Assembly: GCA_033964015.1 (NCBI GenBank)
Contig: CM066923.1
Coordinates: 22,183,739 to 22,247,738, forward strand
Reading direction: 5' to 3'
DNA from: Scolanthus callimorphus
Taxonomy: Eukaryota > Cnidaria > Anthozoa > Actiniaria > Edwardsiidae
Length of the DNA: 64,000 bases
Below the pieces are notes generated by a model. That model was not told the origin of the DNA. It made no database searches and was given only the letters and a program-made list of their open reading frames with translations. The number at the start of each line of letters is the position of its first letter. Positions within the stretch are counted from its first letter, which is position 1. Both the position numbers and the translations under genes were made by a program. Shown one piece after another: positions 1 to 8,631 of the stretch.

Positions 1-56
1 ACTGTCTATAAATCACAAACGTCAATTGGCCAATCAAAATTGATCTATAGACCATG

Positions 57-145
57 CCTTTTTGCTATCTCTTAGGGTTGAATTTGCCTTTGGCCACACC
101 CATTTTGCTATCCCTTAGGGTTAAAATTCATTTTCTCAACTAGCA
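57..145 (+). repeat. Dispersed repeat with CTTAGGG motifs (copy 1)
   Basis: The phrase 'ggccacacccattttgctat' followed by 'cccttagggt' occurs here and again at about 37150-37195 with the same flanking words. It is a dispersed host repeat, not a telomere array, because the TTAGGG words are not in tandem. Confidence 0.6.
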
Positions 146-1070
146 TATGTGACTTTTTTTAGGGGTTAAGACACCAATAACTGAAAAGAGTGATAACTTT
201 CTCTACATAGAGCAGATAATTATTAGTATTATATGAAAGATATATGGTATAATATATTGTTCCATGAATTATAATTCATGTATGTTATATGTTACAGTTT
301 TAAATTTTATACTTTTATCATGATTGTCATAACTTGAAAATATAGTTACTGTTTTTTTGGTTTGGTATGGCTAACACTTAATCAGTTGCACTCTTATCCA
401 ATCATGCTGGAGATGAGGAACTTGCTCAAAAAGTAAGTGTCAGTTATGCAAACAATGATAGCTAAGGGGCTGAACATTTCACTTTTGAGGGAAGAGGTGG
501 TTGATTTTGTGGTTGCAATATTTTTTTGGGGGGTCCTCAGTCTTCACCCAAAATGCACGATTTTTTATAAGCATAAAGCGGGATATTTTTTTCAAAATCA
601 CCCCCCCCCCCTCTCAAAAGTCACTTGGGCAGCCCCTAAGATGAATAAATGTTATGTTACTGTTAATGCACATGTTATTGTAATTACCAGAAAGCCTCTG
701 ATTTTTGTGTATCCATGTGGATGTTCTCTGTTTACATTGATAATTTTAATTCAGGATGATGTTTAACAATAATAAATTCTGATACAGCTAAAAATACCAA
801 ATGATATTACTCTTTTCCTGTCAAAGAACTAAGATGTTCTAGGAATTCTCTGAGACCTTTCTGTAGGTGGGTGGGCTCTGCAAAATGGAAAAGCATCTTT
901 CCTATAACTGTCCACATAAGGTCTATAACAGTAATCTCATATTAAACATAGTTGTTTTCTTTGTCTTTACTTGTAATTTGAACAGTTTGTCAATCACATC
1001 ACTAGACACTGCCTGTACATGGTCAACATGATCAAGTTAATATCCTCATTGTGTGATCCCAGAAAAAATC

Positions 1071-1172
1071 TGACCCCCCCCCCCCCCCCCCTGAGGAAGG
1101 GATCTGAAATTTCAGAGGGGTGGGGAGGGGGTCAAATCTCAACCCCCTTCTCTGGGGAGGGGGGGGGGGGGG
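1071..1172. repeat. C-rich/G-rich low-complexity block
   Basis: A run of about 20 C, then a spacer with 'gagggg' and 'accccc' words, then a run of 12 or more G. The two runs could pair as a hairpin. Similar C/G tracts recur at 36850, 40535, 58830 and 59625 in the host sequence. Confidence 0.6.
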
Positions 1173-2216
1173 TATGGATCATTTCTGGAATCACACATTA
1201 CAAAAACATTTCCAGCACGTCATTTTTATACAGCTATGAAATTTGTTGGTATCTCATGCATCTCTCGATTTGTTTCTTAACAAACAAATTATGTTAAGAT
1301 GATTTACTGCTGTTTTGAGTATTCTGTGAACTCTCACCAACGTTTTCCAATGCTAAACCATCTTCTGGCTTCCGTCAATCAAACTTCAAATTTTTAACGG
1401 AATTACATTTTGTGCTATTTGATTGATCAGTGCCTTGCGATGAGATGGTGTTTTATGTGTTGGCCTATTGAAAAGCTTCAAGGGTTTTGATTGACGGCAG
1501 CGCAAAGGAGGTTAAGCAGATGGAAATCATTGGCGAGAGTTCGCAGAATACTCAAAACATTAGTAATGAGATCCACTTAACTTGGAGGAAGTAGTATCAA
1601 GATTGATTGATTGAGATAATAAAAGATAATGTAAACGTTTAGTCTTTCAGATAAGTAGATGCAATACAGTAAAATCCTGCAAGTAAGAACCTAAAATTTA
1701 AGAACCTGTTAGGCTAAAATTTTGGCTAAATTGGCCAACATTTATGTATTGTATTGTATTCCCTGTTATACACCCTTTATATAAAAACCTGCTTAGCCTA
1801 AACATTTGTCATAGGTTCTTAATTTTTATAAAAAATCATGAATTGGAACATGCTGTACCTGATGTCCAGGAAAGAAATTAATTTAAGAAAGAAATTAATT
1901 TAGGAAAATTATTTAAGGAATAAAGGAGAAATAAAGAATGTAAATAGCTTAAAGTTTCACTAATCACCATTTATATAAGAACCTGTTTAGGCTAACTTGG
2001 GAAAATGTAGGTTTATTACTCACACGTTTTTACTGTTTATCATATACTCATTAGTGGATCTCATTAAATAATATACTCATTACAAAGAATGAGTATATAA
2101 CAGTAACCACGCCCTTTAATTTAATGTTACATCAACCACTTCAAACTGCAACTAAAAGTAACCGTTCATAAAGACTAAGGGCCTCTCGCCAATGCATTGG
2201 CCTCTGAAGGTCAAGG

Positions 2217-2221
2217 GTATT
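2217..2221 (+). repeat. Target-site duplication GTATT, left
   Basis: GTATT directly precedes the left terminus and directly follows the right one (34504-34508). Polintons usually make 6-bp duplications. Here 5 bases match exactly and the sixth does not. Confidence 0.6.
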
Positions 2222-2669
2222 AGTAGTAAGCTGATGGGAAGATTTTTACCTGAATCGGTTAAACGTTTAACCGATCGAATTTTTCACAAAAATCGTGATT
2301 GGTCGAGAGAACAATGGTTGTCAAAACAAGCAACGTGATTGGTCGAGAGAACAATGGGGGTCGAAGGTCACGCAAAAAAGGATCACACAACGCAAAAAAC
2401 GTGACAAATGGGAACATTTTTTACCTGAATCGGTTAAACGCATAATTAATGAGCATGATGGGACCATTTTTACCTGAATCGGTTAAACGCATAATCAACG
2501 GAATTTTTCACAAAAATTCAGGTAAAATGTTTACCCGACGGAATTTAATCAATGACTTGATTCAGGTAAAACGTTTACCCGACGGAATTTTTCACAAAAA
2601 TTGCGATTGGTCGAGAGAACAATGGAGATCAAAGGTCACGCAAAAGAGTAACGCAAAGGGATCACACAA
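2222..2669 (+). repeat. Left terminal inverted repeat (448 bp)
   Basis: Matches the reverse complement of 34056-34503, with differences I can see at only a few positions (for example G/A near 2461 and C/A near 2642). It is built from shorter repeated words: 'gattggtcgagagaacaatgg' at 2297, 2337 and 2605, 'acctgaatcggttaaacg' at about 2249, 2430 and 2471, 'ggaatttttcacaaaaat' several times, and a perfect palindrome at 2256-2273. Such iterated words could bind integrase or replication proteins (inference). Confidence 0.93.
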
Positions 2670-2685
2670 TCTTTTTTATTGTTTT

Positions 2686-3111
2686 TTAGAATTCTACAGT
2701 AGACATATGATCTTTAGTCCAGGGTGTATTATCGCTGCAGGCAATACCCCACGACTGTCCTCTGATTTCTATAATGTCTTTGATATCTAATAGTTTACGT
2801 AGTCGCAAGAGCTCATTTCTTCGTATTCCTTGGTCGCAGTTGTATTCATCACCTGTCTTTAGGGCGTTATGGAGGCGATTGCAATAAGCAATTTTACTCC
2901 CCGGCTTGGTTAATAGTGTTTTTAACTCGCCTCTGCAGAAGAAGAGTTCCAAATCCGGCTTGTCTTTGAAGGAGCAGCAAAGTTTGTAAGCCATCATGTT
3001 GGGTATGCATGTTTTCGAGTAGCCTTCTCGTTCGAGGTAATACTTGCAGGCGTGATGGTTAAAATTGAGGTTATCACCTCTTCTTTCATGCGGTAAACCT
3101 TGCAAACACAT
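2686..3111 (-). CDS. Hypothetical protein, leftmost element gene (141 aa)
   Basis: I do not recognise this protein. It is Cys- and Lys/Arg-rich, with pairs such as CC and a charged helix (RRNELLRLRKLLDIKDI) near residues 98-114. A minus-strand AATAAA (reverse complement of 2674-2679) sits just past the stop, at the edge of the terminal repeat, which supports transcription ending there. A TATA-like 'gttatatacc' on the minus strand at about 3206-3216 would drive it, with the ATG at 3111 downstream. An earlier minus-strand ATG near 3160 opens another frame that ends at 2994, so either start or a spliced form is possible. Function unknown. Confidence 0.5.
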   Translation of the reverse strand: MCLQGLPHERRGDNLNFNHHACKYYLEREGYSKTCIPNMMAYKLCCSFKDKPDLELFFCRGELKTLLTKPGSKIAYCNRLHNALKTGDEYNCDQGIRRNELLRLRKLLDIKDIIEIRGQSWGIACSDNTPWTKDHMSTVEF

Positions 3112-3209
3112 TTTAGGTGCAGTAGTTTTAAGCTACTGGTTCCTGCCGGGAGAATGATCATGATGAACTGATGCGGTGTACTCGTTTTGTTGTTTCTTTT
3201 ATGCTGTGG

Positions 3210-3273
3210 TATATAACTGAACACACGGGTAAATTGGTTGACCTTTTTTTATTTCAGCAAATTACCTTAAGTT
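3210..3273 (-). promoter_or_regulatory. 64-bp direct repeat, copy 1 (poly(A) signal plus TATA-like word)
   Basis: Almost identical to 3298-3361. On the minus strand each copy has AATAAA followed about 30 bases later by 'gttatata'. It could end the upstream minus-strand gene (exons 3461-3836) and start the next one (2686-3111). On the plus strand the same stretch reads like a polypyrimidine tract and AG. Confidence 0.5.
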
Positions 3274-3297
3274 CATATTACAGCTCGTGAGGTCGGT

Positions 3298-3361
3298 TAT
3301 ATAACTGAACACAGGGGTAAATTGGTTGACCTTTTTTTATTTCAGCAAATTACCTTAAGTT
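3298..3361 (-). promoter_or_regulatory. 64-bp direct repeat, copy 2
   Basis: Second copy of the 3210-3273 unit, with the same AATAAA and TATA-like words on the minus strand. It lies about 100 bp downstream of the stop codon at 3461, a plausible poly(A) position for that gene. Confidence 0.5.
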
Positions 3362-3460
3362 AAAGTTACATTTCTTATTTTTATAATTGGGCAAAAGAAA
3401 TATTCTTTAATACCGCTAAAACATAATTTCTTCTGTTTCTTGTGGTCCAGAAGAAATTGT

Positions 3461-3657
3461 TCACCTGAAAAAGTGATACAAGCATGGTTGATTATAATAC
3501 ATGCTTAAATCGATTTTGTAGTTTTTGAGATTAGTTAGTTGATTGATCGTGATATTTTGGTTAACGTTACAGTTAAAATAAAATAGTTTCACCGATTGTA
3601 TAAATTTCACATGTAATCCATCGCAAAAATGTTGTTGGGCATATCTTTGGTTTTCAT
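3461..3657 (-). CDS. Probable 3' exon of a spliced minus-strand gene
   Basis: On the minus strand a good acceptor (pyrimidine tract then TAG) ends at 3658 and is followed by an open frame of about 65 codons, rich in Asn, Tyr and Phe, to a stop at 3461. The frame needs two bases to complete the first codon. This matches the one-base overhang of the upstream exon 3696-3836, so the two join in frame. AATAAA follows at about 3340. I do not recognise the protein. A donor-like AG|GTGAAC near the end leaves an alternative further exon possible. Confidence 0.4.
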
Positions 3658-3695
3658 CTATAAAAAAGAAAAGCGAAATTGTGGTTAAGTAATAC

Positions 3696-3836
3696 AATCG
3701 AATTCAACATAGTTTATTTTGTCGGGGTAGATATTTTGCATATCACCGTGAAGATAGAACGTTTTTATCCCTTTTAAAAAAATTCCGCGAATACGTGATC
3801 CCTTAAAATTGTCTCTTTTAAAGTTGTCTTTATAAT
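3696..3836 (-). CDS. Probable internal exon of the same gene
   Basis: The minus strand shows a strong acceptor (TTTTTTTCAG) ending at 3837 and an open frame of about 46 codons containing a basic patch (KGSRIRG) and 'FYLHGDM'. The donor at 3695 (GTATTA) is weak but leaves phase 1, which fits the next exon at 3657. The upstream exon must also end in phase 1. I could not find a strong donor of that phase in the ORF at 4055-4300, so the 5' part is unresolved. Function unknown. Confidence 0.35.
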
Positions 3837-3899
3837 CTGAAAAAAAAGGAAAAAAGTTTATTCTAGTAGCGAATTGTAACTCTCTTGTAAGTTGATTAA

Positions 3900-4016
3900 G
3901 TTACGATTCATTCGCGATTCAGTTTCCGTTTCAGCTGCTTGTGGTGTATATGTCTTGGCACGAAACGGTAGTTAGCCTTTAACAGCCAAGTCAAGCACAC
4001 CTCAATTGTAAGTTAT
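3900..4016 (+). promoter_or_regulatory. Left copy of the early promoter/leader module
   Basis: Shares the words 'gattcagtttccgtttcag', a TATA-like 'gtatat', 'cttggc.cgaaacggtagt' and 'ctcaattgtaagtt' with the right-arm module at 29190-29325, in the same (plus) orientation. The final GTAAGT (GT at 4008) is a consensus splice donor, so this looks like a promoter plus non-coding leader exon. The exon it joins is not clear; the plus-strand gene at 6450 is the first candidate. Confidence 0.6.
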
Positions 4017-4054
4017 AAAATGCTTTTAATAATCTTATTCGTTTTTTTATATGT

Positions 4055-4300
4055 TTACAAACATTTGGCTGGGTAATAGCATTTCTTTTTCACTTCATCT
4101 AAAGAGTCGTTTTCATATTGTTTAAAGGGACCAAATTCTTCTAATATATCGTTGTAAATGGTCGAATCTCCAAAACGTGTGATGATAAAGTAGGAGAGAT
4201 CGTCAATGAAAAACCATTTTCTTCCAACGTAAAATTTTTTGATGCATGTTTCGTCCATATCTAGGATAGAATATTTCGTGTTAATTGATAAAACCCGCAC
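4055..4300 (-). CDS. Hypothetical ORF downstream of and overlapping the 4261-4905 gene
   Basis: Open frame of about 80 codons with Lys/Tyr/Phe-rich sequence. It opens with a GTG, not an ATG, so it is probably the continuation of the 4261-4905 gene by a tiny intron or a frameshift. An acceptor-like 'ttttaatacag' lies on the minus strand just before this frame, and GT donors lie about 45 bases upstream. No domain is recognised. Confidence 0.4.
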   Translation of the reverse strand: MRVLSINTKYSILDMDETCIKKFYVGRKWFFIDDLSYFIITRFGDSTIYNDILEEFGPFKQYENDSLDEVKKKCYYPAKCL

Positions 4301-4905
4301 AATCCTGTATTAAAACCGCTTCTATAAATCCCAGGCGCGTTACACATACACTCCATATGTATATAAAATGAATAGTGCGGTCGACCAGTGTTATCAGCCC
4401 ATTCATTATAAATAATACAAGCTTCTTCTGTAAATTGTGATTGTTTGGATAAAATATCAATGTCAATACCTTCAAAGCGATGTTCTCTTTTATCGTTGTC
4501 TAAACAGGCAGCACAGAGGGGAAAACATTGGGCACAGTTCCAGCAAACGTACAATTTTGTTTGGCATTTTTGAATGTCACACCATGGCCCTTCGATGAGT
4601 AATCGCACGTTTCTGTGAATTTTATCCCACCCCATCTTGCGTTTTCGTTCTAGAAGGTTGTTTACGAGGGGAATGTGATAGGATTTCCAGACGATCAATT
4701 TAACATCCCAAGGCAGTTTTTGAAAGGGTAAAGCATCGACTGACGGTTTGACGATGCTCACCCTTATCCATTTTTCCTTTTTGGTCCACTTTTCGTCTAG
4801 CCATTTCCATCCGTTGCGTTTAACCCATTTGTAACTGCCTGAAGATTCTTCTAGCGAAAAATAGCTAAAGTCAAAAGTCCAGTTGCCATAGCTGTACAAT
4901 GGCAT
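4261..4905 (-). CDS. Hypothetical Cys/Trp-rich protein (214 aa)
   Basis: Not recognised as a known family. The N-terminal third is rich in Trp, Lys and Glu. Residues about 63-76 (LPWDVKLIVWKSY) look like the start of an F-box (LPxx..xxIxxxL), though without the rest of the box. Residues about 110-140 carry several Cys (CDIQKC, CWNCAQCFPLCAACL) that could bind zinc. The ATG at 4905 follows a 350-bp intergenic region. The C-terminus is probably altered by splicing or a frameshift into the frame that ends at 4055. An F-box-like plus Cys-rich layout would fit a host-interaction gene, but this is a weak inference. Confidence 0.5.
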   Translation of the reverse strand: MPLYSYGNWTFDFSYFSLEESSGSYKWVKRNGWKWLDEKWTKKEKWIRVSIVKPSVDALPFQKLPWDVKLIVWKSYHIPLVNNLLERKRKMGWDKIHRNVRLLIEGPWCDIQKCQTKLYVCWNCAQCFPLCAACLDNDKREHRFEGIDIDILSKQSQFTEEACIIYNEWADNTGRPHYSFYIHMECMCNAPGIYRSGFNTGLCGFYQLTRNILS

Positions 4906-5251
4906 GGCTGGTAAGTCTCAAGCATTTGAACTAACTGTGATGGTTTTATAGGTAAAAAAGAGTTGGTTAATCGCGGTTAAAAAGAACGGCATACACGTTC
5001 ATTCAACGTTCAGGTTCACACACACATTGAAAAAAGAGTTACCTGTAAAAATGATCAAAAAGAGCAAAGCATTTGTTTTTAGGTAAAGTCACGCATACAC
5101 GTTCGTTCTACATTCGTGTCGCACGCGTTGAAAAAATACAAACACAAGGCTGTATCGGGTTGCATGCTAAAACGAGGAGGGAGTCACGAACATCGAGTCA
5201 TAACGACTTGATTATGCTATCTTGATTGGAATGTGAAGGTATCATGAATTA
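4906..5251. other. Intergenic region with a partial direct repeat
   Basis: Gene-free. A phrase beginning 'gcatacacgttc' and ending 'ttgaaaaa' occurs at 4988-5033 and again at 5092-5136 in diverged form. It should hold the minus-strand promoter for the 4905 gene and the 3' end of the 5252 gene, but I see no clear TATA box. Confidence 0.4.
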
Positions 5252-5725
5252 TCAGCGACTTTCTATCCCCCACGCATACACACTGACATAAACATGCTTG
5301 TTGGGGTAGCTTAAACTAAATCTAACTCGATCAAAGTTTTGTCGTGCAATGTTCCACTGTTCAAAGTCTCTGGTGGTGGCCTGATGTAGACGTAACGCCA
5401 TAAACAAACGTTTTGCATGTCGCTTCCCTAAAGGTTGATGTTTTTTAGCGGGGTGAAGTCGTGGGAGAAGGTCTTGCACGCGAGCGTTGTAAATCATGTT
5501 CATAAATTGAGTGTCACAAAAAAACAAATTGATGTTGTGATTGAGACATGGTAATTTTATCGTCATCCACACAGCCGTTCCGTTGATCACGCACGATCGT
5601 ATGGCCGGTTGATTTCTTGTAAAGCGCACATAAGGTGTTTGGTGAGTAGAGTTCCATTGTATTGGTGTCGTGTCGCAGTAACAGGGCATTGTGTACAGTC
5701 GTCTTGCATTGACGCTCACGGCCAT
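5252..5725 (-). CDS. Hypothetical protein (157 aa)
   Basis: No family recognised. The protein is basic, with 'KRHAKRLFMALRLHQATTRDFEQW' spanning about residues 100-123 as a likely helix. It overlaps the upstream gene's end by 10 bp (ATG at 5725, upstream stop at 5716), so it is probably translated from the same transcript as 5716-6309. Compact overlap of this kind runs through the whole element. Confidence 0.6.
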   Translation of the reverse strand: MAVSVNARRLYTMPCYCDTTPIQWNSTHQTPYVRFTRNQPAIRSCVINGTAVWMTIKLPCLNHNINLFFCDTQFMNMIYNARVQDLLPRLHPAKKHQPLGKRHAKRLFMALRLHQATTRDFEQWNIARQNFDRVRFSLSYPNKHVYVSVYAWGIESR

Positions 5726-6309
5726 GTGTAACCTTCGCGCCGTAGTCGCTTGATTGAAAGGCGACGACTTCGTCTATGGAATCGGCTCGTGTTAAAGTAA
5801 GGAAATTGCCAGTTTTTAGTAAAGATGAAGCGGTAGGTTAATCCATCATCGCTCAATGTTATAAATTCTGGAGGACAGTACTCGCCGATCATGCATCGTT
5901 TACCTGCATTCGTAGCCATCATTATTGACTGGCCATAGCGGTTAGGTTTTTTACGTTTACGTTCTGATCTGGGTCGATTGGTTAATGCTAGTTTTTGATG
6001 TCGTAGCGTGATCACAAAAGCGCATCTCCATCGGAGGTAGTCGTAGGGGAACTCTTTACCTAAGCGATAGACTTTATCCTCTTGACGCACAAACTGTTGT
6101 TCGAGCAGGGTGCGTAACATGACATCGTGTTCCGCTTTTTTTAAAAACGCCGTCTTGCAAAACATGAACCCATTCGAGAGTTTGCGTAACGCGGTGTTAC
6201 GATCGGGGTAACACCAAAATTCCACAATGCAACCCCATCCTCGTTTAACGCAAGGGATTGCTGTGTCACAGATGCAGCGAAAGCGACATGACATGACTAG
6301 AAGTGACAT
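5716..6309 (-). CDS. Hypothetical basic protein (197 aa)
   Basis: Not recognised. The N-terminus has several Cys (MSCRFRCICDTAIPC). The middle is basic (NRPRSERKRKKPNRYG, about residues 111-126) and could be a nuclear signal. The end is Arg-rich (RRSRRLSIKRLRR). A minus-strand TATA box (CTATAAAAAAG at about 6341-6351) lies 35-40 bp upstream of the ATG, supporting the start. It is the first gene of a two-gene unit with 5252-5725 and is divergent from the 6450 gene. Confidence 0.65.
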   Translation of the reverse strand: MSLLVMSCRFRCICDTAIPCVKRGWGCIVEFWCYPDRNTALRKLSNGFMFCKTAFLKKAEHDVMLRTLLEQQFVRQEDKVYRLGKEFPYDYLRWRCAFVITLRHQKLALTNRPRSERKRKKPNRYGQSIMMATNAGKRCMIGEYCPPEFITLSDDGLTYRFIFTKNWQFPYFNTSRFHRRSRRLSIKRLRREGYTWP

Positions 6310-6338
6310 GGTTGGTTGAAAAAAGCGAGTTGCGCGCC

Positions 6339-6400
6339 TCTTTTTTATAGCCGTTTTTGTAACCTTTCATTTTGTTTTGTAACCGATGGGGTATAATTAC
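6339..6400. promoter_or_regulatory. Divergent promoter pair
   Basis: The minus strand has a TATA box CTATAAAAAAG at about 6341-6351 for the 6309 gene. The plus strand has GGTATAATTA at about 6390-6399 for the 6450 gene. Both sit 35-60 bp from their start codons. Confidence 0.6.
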
Positions 6401-6449
6401 AAGTTCGTAATTAGTAAAGCCATGAACGCGGCGCCGCCGCCACACCACT

Positions 6450-8042
6450 ATGCCTTATGAGTGGCGCACGCGTTGTAATTTTCTCGAAAGCCTTGTGGTG
6501 TGTTATCGACTGTACGATTCTCGACATAGTATGGTGGGCCTTTGTGATGGGGATGAGTGCGAATGTGTCATTTCTAGAAGGATTCAGAATGAAGATCGTG
6601 TGGTGTGCTCGTATCATTCGTCGTCCCCCTCGCTTCGTTACGATGAGATGGCGTTATGGCAAGCGACTCGCAACGATCTAGGAACCGGTCGGTTAAACCG
6701 CCTAGCACACTTGGAGATTACCCAACAAGGGGTGATTAAATTTTTGGTGTATCAAAGACCTTGTCACCGCGAAGGATGGACTGTCAAAGACGCGTTTTAT
6801 CTGTTTGGATTTTACCCCGAATACGCTAGTCATGTAGATTACCTGAATAATCTTTACCTCAAGATGCTTACTTCGTCTTGGCATTTAACTCAGTGTAACT
6901 TTAATTATAGTCAACTGTTAAATTATTTTTACCTTAGAACTCAACCCCCGATCAAACACACTAGAGCGGTGTGTCAGGCGTGCGTTAAAGTGTATGGCGA
7001 GGTGTTTGATTCGTGGCCAGTTCAGCACGATAGACGAGGGGTGATGGTGTTCAACGAAATCAATCATTGTTTTTATGGTACTCCCCCTCAGTGTTTGCAT
7101 GGGGTGGCCATGGCGTTTGAATCACGACAGGGGCATTGGGTGTATTGTGTGCAGTACGATGGTTTGTGTCATGTGTCGTCAACGTGGCGTTTTTCGGGGT
7201 TGGGTAAGTGGCTTAAGCGCCTGATCGTGCAGGTGACTCGACAGTGTAACCGTGTTGAGGATTTTTGCCCTAGCCGTGTGGTTAAGTTTCACGCCGTGTG
7301 TGTTTCCGCTCTCGAGGCGGTTGCGGTTCGCGATGCGGATTGTGTTGAATGGGATGGATCTCGTTGGATGGTTGTGGTTGAGCATTTATTACCTGCCGTG
7401 TTTTGGGTTCATAATGAAAAGGGTAAGCTGTTTCGTACGATCAATGGGGCTCGTTTTGAGCATTTCGTGAGGTGTTTTGAAGATCATCTTTGTCAAGTGG
7501 TGGGGCACGTGAGGAAGAATGGCGAGGTGTGTCAGGTAAATCACAAAAGAGATGTGCTTCTTCCTAAAGGGGTGGAAAAGGTTGTAACGGATGATGCGTT
7601 TTTAACTGCAGTTCTAGGTTTAAATTTACTGCCGCCGTCGGGGTTGTTTACCCACGAGGAGATATTGTGCTTGTTTATGTTTGCTTCGATACCTCATTTC
7701 AGAGATCACGTATCTGCCGAAATGGGTGAACAACACGACAAGGTGTGTTTTGCGGCGTTTCGTGTGATGCAACCGCATGTTGAAAAAACGTGTTTTTCTC
7801 TGTTAAAACAATCGTTTGAAACAGTGCCACCCCTTTTGGAGCTTCGATCTCATGTGTGTTGGAAAGTGGCTAAGGAAATTGGCGAGGTTATAGAGAAAAG
7901 CGATCAATGTGAGGAGGTTTTCGCGGAAGCGCTGTTTATTCCTCGTAGTAAATTCTATCTCAATTTTGTAATTCGTGCCTATTGTAAAGATCACCATCAT
8001 GCGTGTTGTTGTAGAGAAACGGCTTTATTTAATGTCAATTAA
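6450..8042 (+). CDS. Large hypothetical protein of the left arm (530 aa)
   Basis: The largest accessory protein and not one I recognise. It is Cys- and His-rich throughout, without a repeated zinc-finger pattern. The C-terminal 150 residues look mainly helical, with acidic and basic faces, and the last 20 carry His and Cys clusters (KDHHHACCCRE). The start ATG at 6450 is about 55 bp after a TATA-like box. It ends 8 bp inside the convergent nuclease gene (8035-8631). Possible SOCS- or BTB-adaptor-like character of the C-terminal part was considered but cannot be supported from motifs. Function unknown. Confidence 0.7.
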   Translation: MPYEWRTRCNFLESLVVCYRLYDSRHSMVGLCDGDECECVISRRIQNEDRVVCSYHSSSPSLRYDEMALWQATRNDLGTGRLNRLAHLEITQQGVIKFLVYQRPCHREGWTVKDAFYLFGFYPEYASHVDYLNNLYLKMLTSSWHLTQCNFNYSQLLNYFYLRTQPPIKHTRAVCQACVKVYGEVFDSWPVQHDRRGVMVFNEINHCFYGTPPQCLHGVAMAFESRQGHWVYCVQYDGLCHVSSTWRFSGLGKWLKRLIVQVTRQCNRVEDFCPSRVVKFHAVCVSALEAVAVRDADCVEWDGSRWMVVVEHLLPAVFWVHNEKGKLFRTINGARFEHFVRCFEDHLCQVVGHVRKNGEVCQVNHKRDVLLPKGVEKVVTDDAFLTAVLGLNLLPPSGLFTHEEILCLFMFASIPHFRDHVSAEMGEQHDKVCFAAFRVMQPHVEKTCFSLLKQSFETVPPLLELRSHVCWKVAKEIGEVIEKSDQCEEVFAEALFIPRSKFYLNFVIRAYCKDHHHACCCRETALFNVN

Positions 8043-8631
8043 CTGTGATAAGCACACCAATTAAAAAGAAACAGGCTTCTTTAATGGCGCAGTGTGGTGT
8101 TTTACCGTCGATTAAAGGACGATGTTTTCCGCACGTGTTAGTTTCTTTGTTGAATGGCCATGGGTGATTGTACGCGTATTCGTTAAACTTATCGTCGTCG
8201 GGTTTAGGACATCCTAGCGTTTCGAGGTTGTAGTTGGGGATTCCGCATGCGTCGAGCACATCTTTTTCCACGTGACCTCCCTTGTAAGCCATCAGTGATT
8301 CTTTGCTGCAGTGGTTGTCGTAAATTTGCCTGATTTTGGCCTGCACTTGGGAAAGAGCGATGTGTCCACGAGGGCGGTCATCGACGCGAAATCCGTGAAT
8401 AAAGTTTTTCACATAGTTGCATGATTTTTTGTCCTTGTGACGAAGCGACGAATAGTGGAACGGATAACTGACGAAATAGCGGTGTAGTTTAGGTGAATAA
8501 TTTGGCCAAGCTTCCACCGTGATGATTCCAATTTCTTTGGGATAAAAGCGGCGCTGGATGAAAAATCCTTCCATATCGAGAATCCCCCCAATCTGAACAG
8601 ATCCTTGGTGATCAAAGCACGTCACGACCAT
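8035..8631 (-). CDS. Predicted RNase H-fold/DEDD nuclease-like protein (198 aa)
   Basis: The start is near the N-terminus of the domain: 'ILDMEGF' (D19, E21) matches the D-x-E of DEDD exonuclease-like proteins. It is followed by a second block 'AYKGGHVEKDVLDACGI', then 'NLETLGCPK', and a C-terminal 'CGKH..' and 'PHCAIKEACFF' block with conserved Cys, His and Glu. I know this block order from uncharacterised proteins in invertebrate genomes and Maverick elements; the nuclease fold is inferred from it. I chose the ATG at 8631 rather than 8718 because the domain begins there and the earlier start would lie inside the divergent 8630-9052 gene. Role could be processing of element DNA or counter-defence (inference). 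Confidence 0.65.
   Translation of the reverse strand: MVVTCFDHQGSVQIGGILDMEGFFIQRRFYPKEIGIITVEAWPNYSPKLHRYFVSYPFHYSSLRHKDKKSCNYVKNFIHGFRVDDRPRGHIALSQVQAKIRQIYDNHCSKESLMAYKGGHVEKDVLDACGIPNYNLETLGCPKPDDDKFNEYAYNHPWPFNKETNTCGKHRPLIDGKTPHCAIKEACFFLIGVLITVN

Larger units (their letters stand above)
1..2221. other. Host left flank, no gene seen
   Basis: AT-rich DNA with no convincing coding exon. It holds a dispersed repeat with 'cttaggg' motifs at about 57-145 (related copy at 37085-37215), a poly-C/poly-G low-complexity block at 1071-1172, and AT-rich sequence at 1660-2010 in which a 'taagaacctg..taggctaa' phrase recurs. The short ORFs here run through homopolymers and show no domain. Confidence 0.6.

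Noticed and set aside
57..145. TTAGGG words as a telomere remnant
   Set aside because: The words are spaced within a dispersed repeat found again at 37085-37215; they are not in tandem.
1019..1297. ORF through a poly-C tract
   Set aside because: The protein is mostly Pro/Gly from homopolymers, with no start context or conserved part.
6450..8042. LxCxE (Rb-binding) motif in the large left-arm protein, as in viral oncoproteins
   Set aside because: I looked for L-x-C-x-E here and in the right-arm early proteins and found none; 'LCDGDECE' does not fit.
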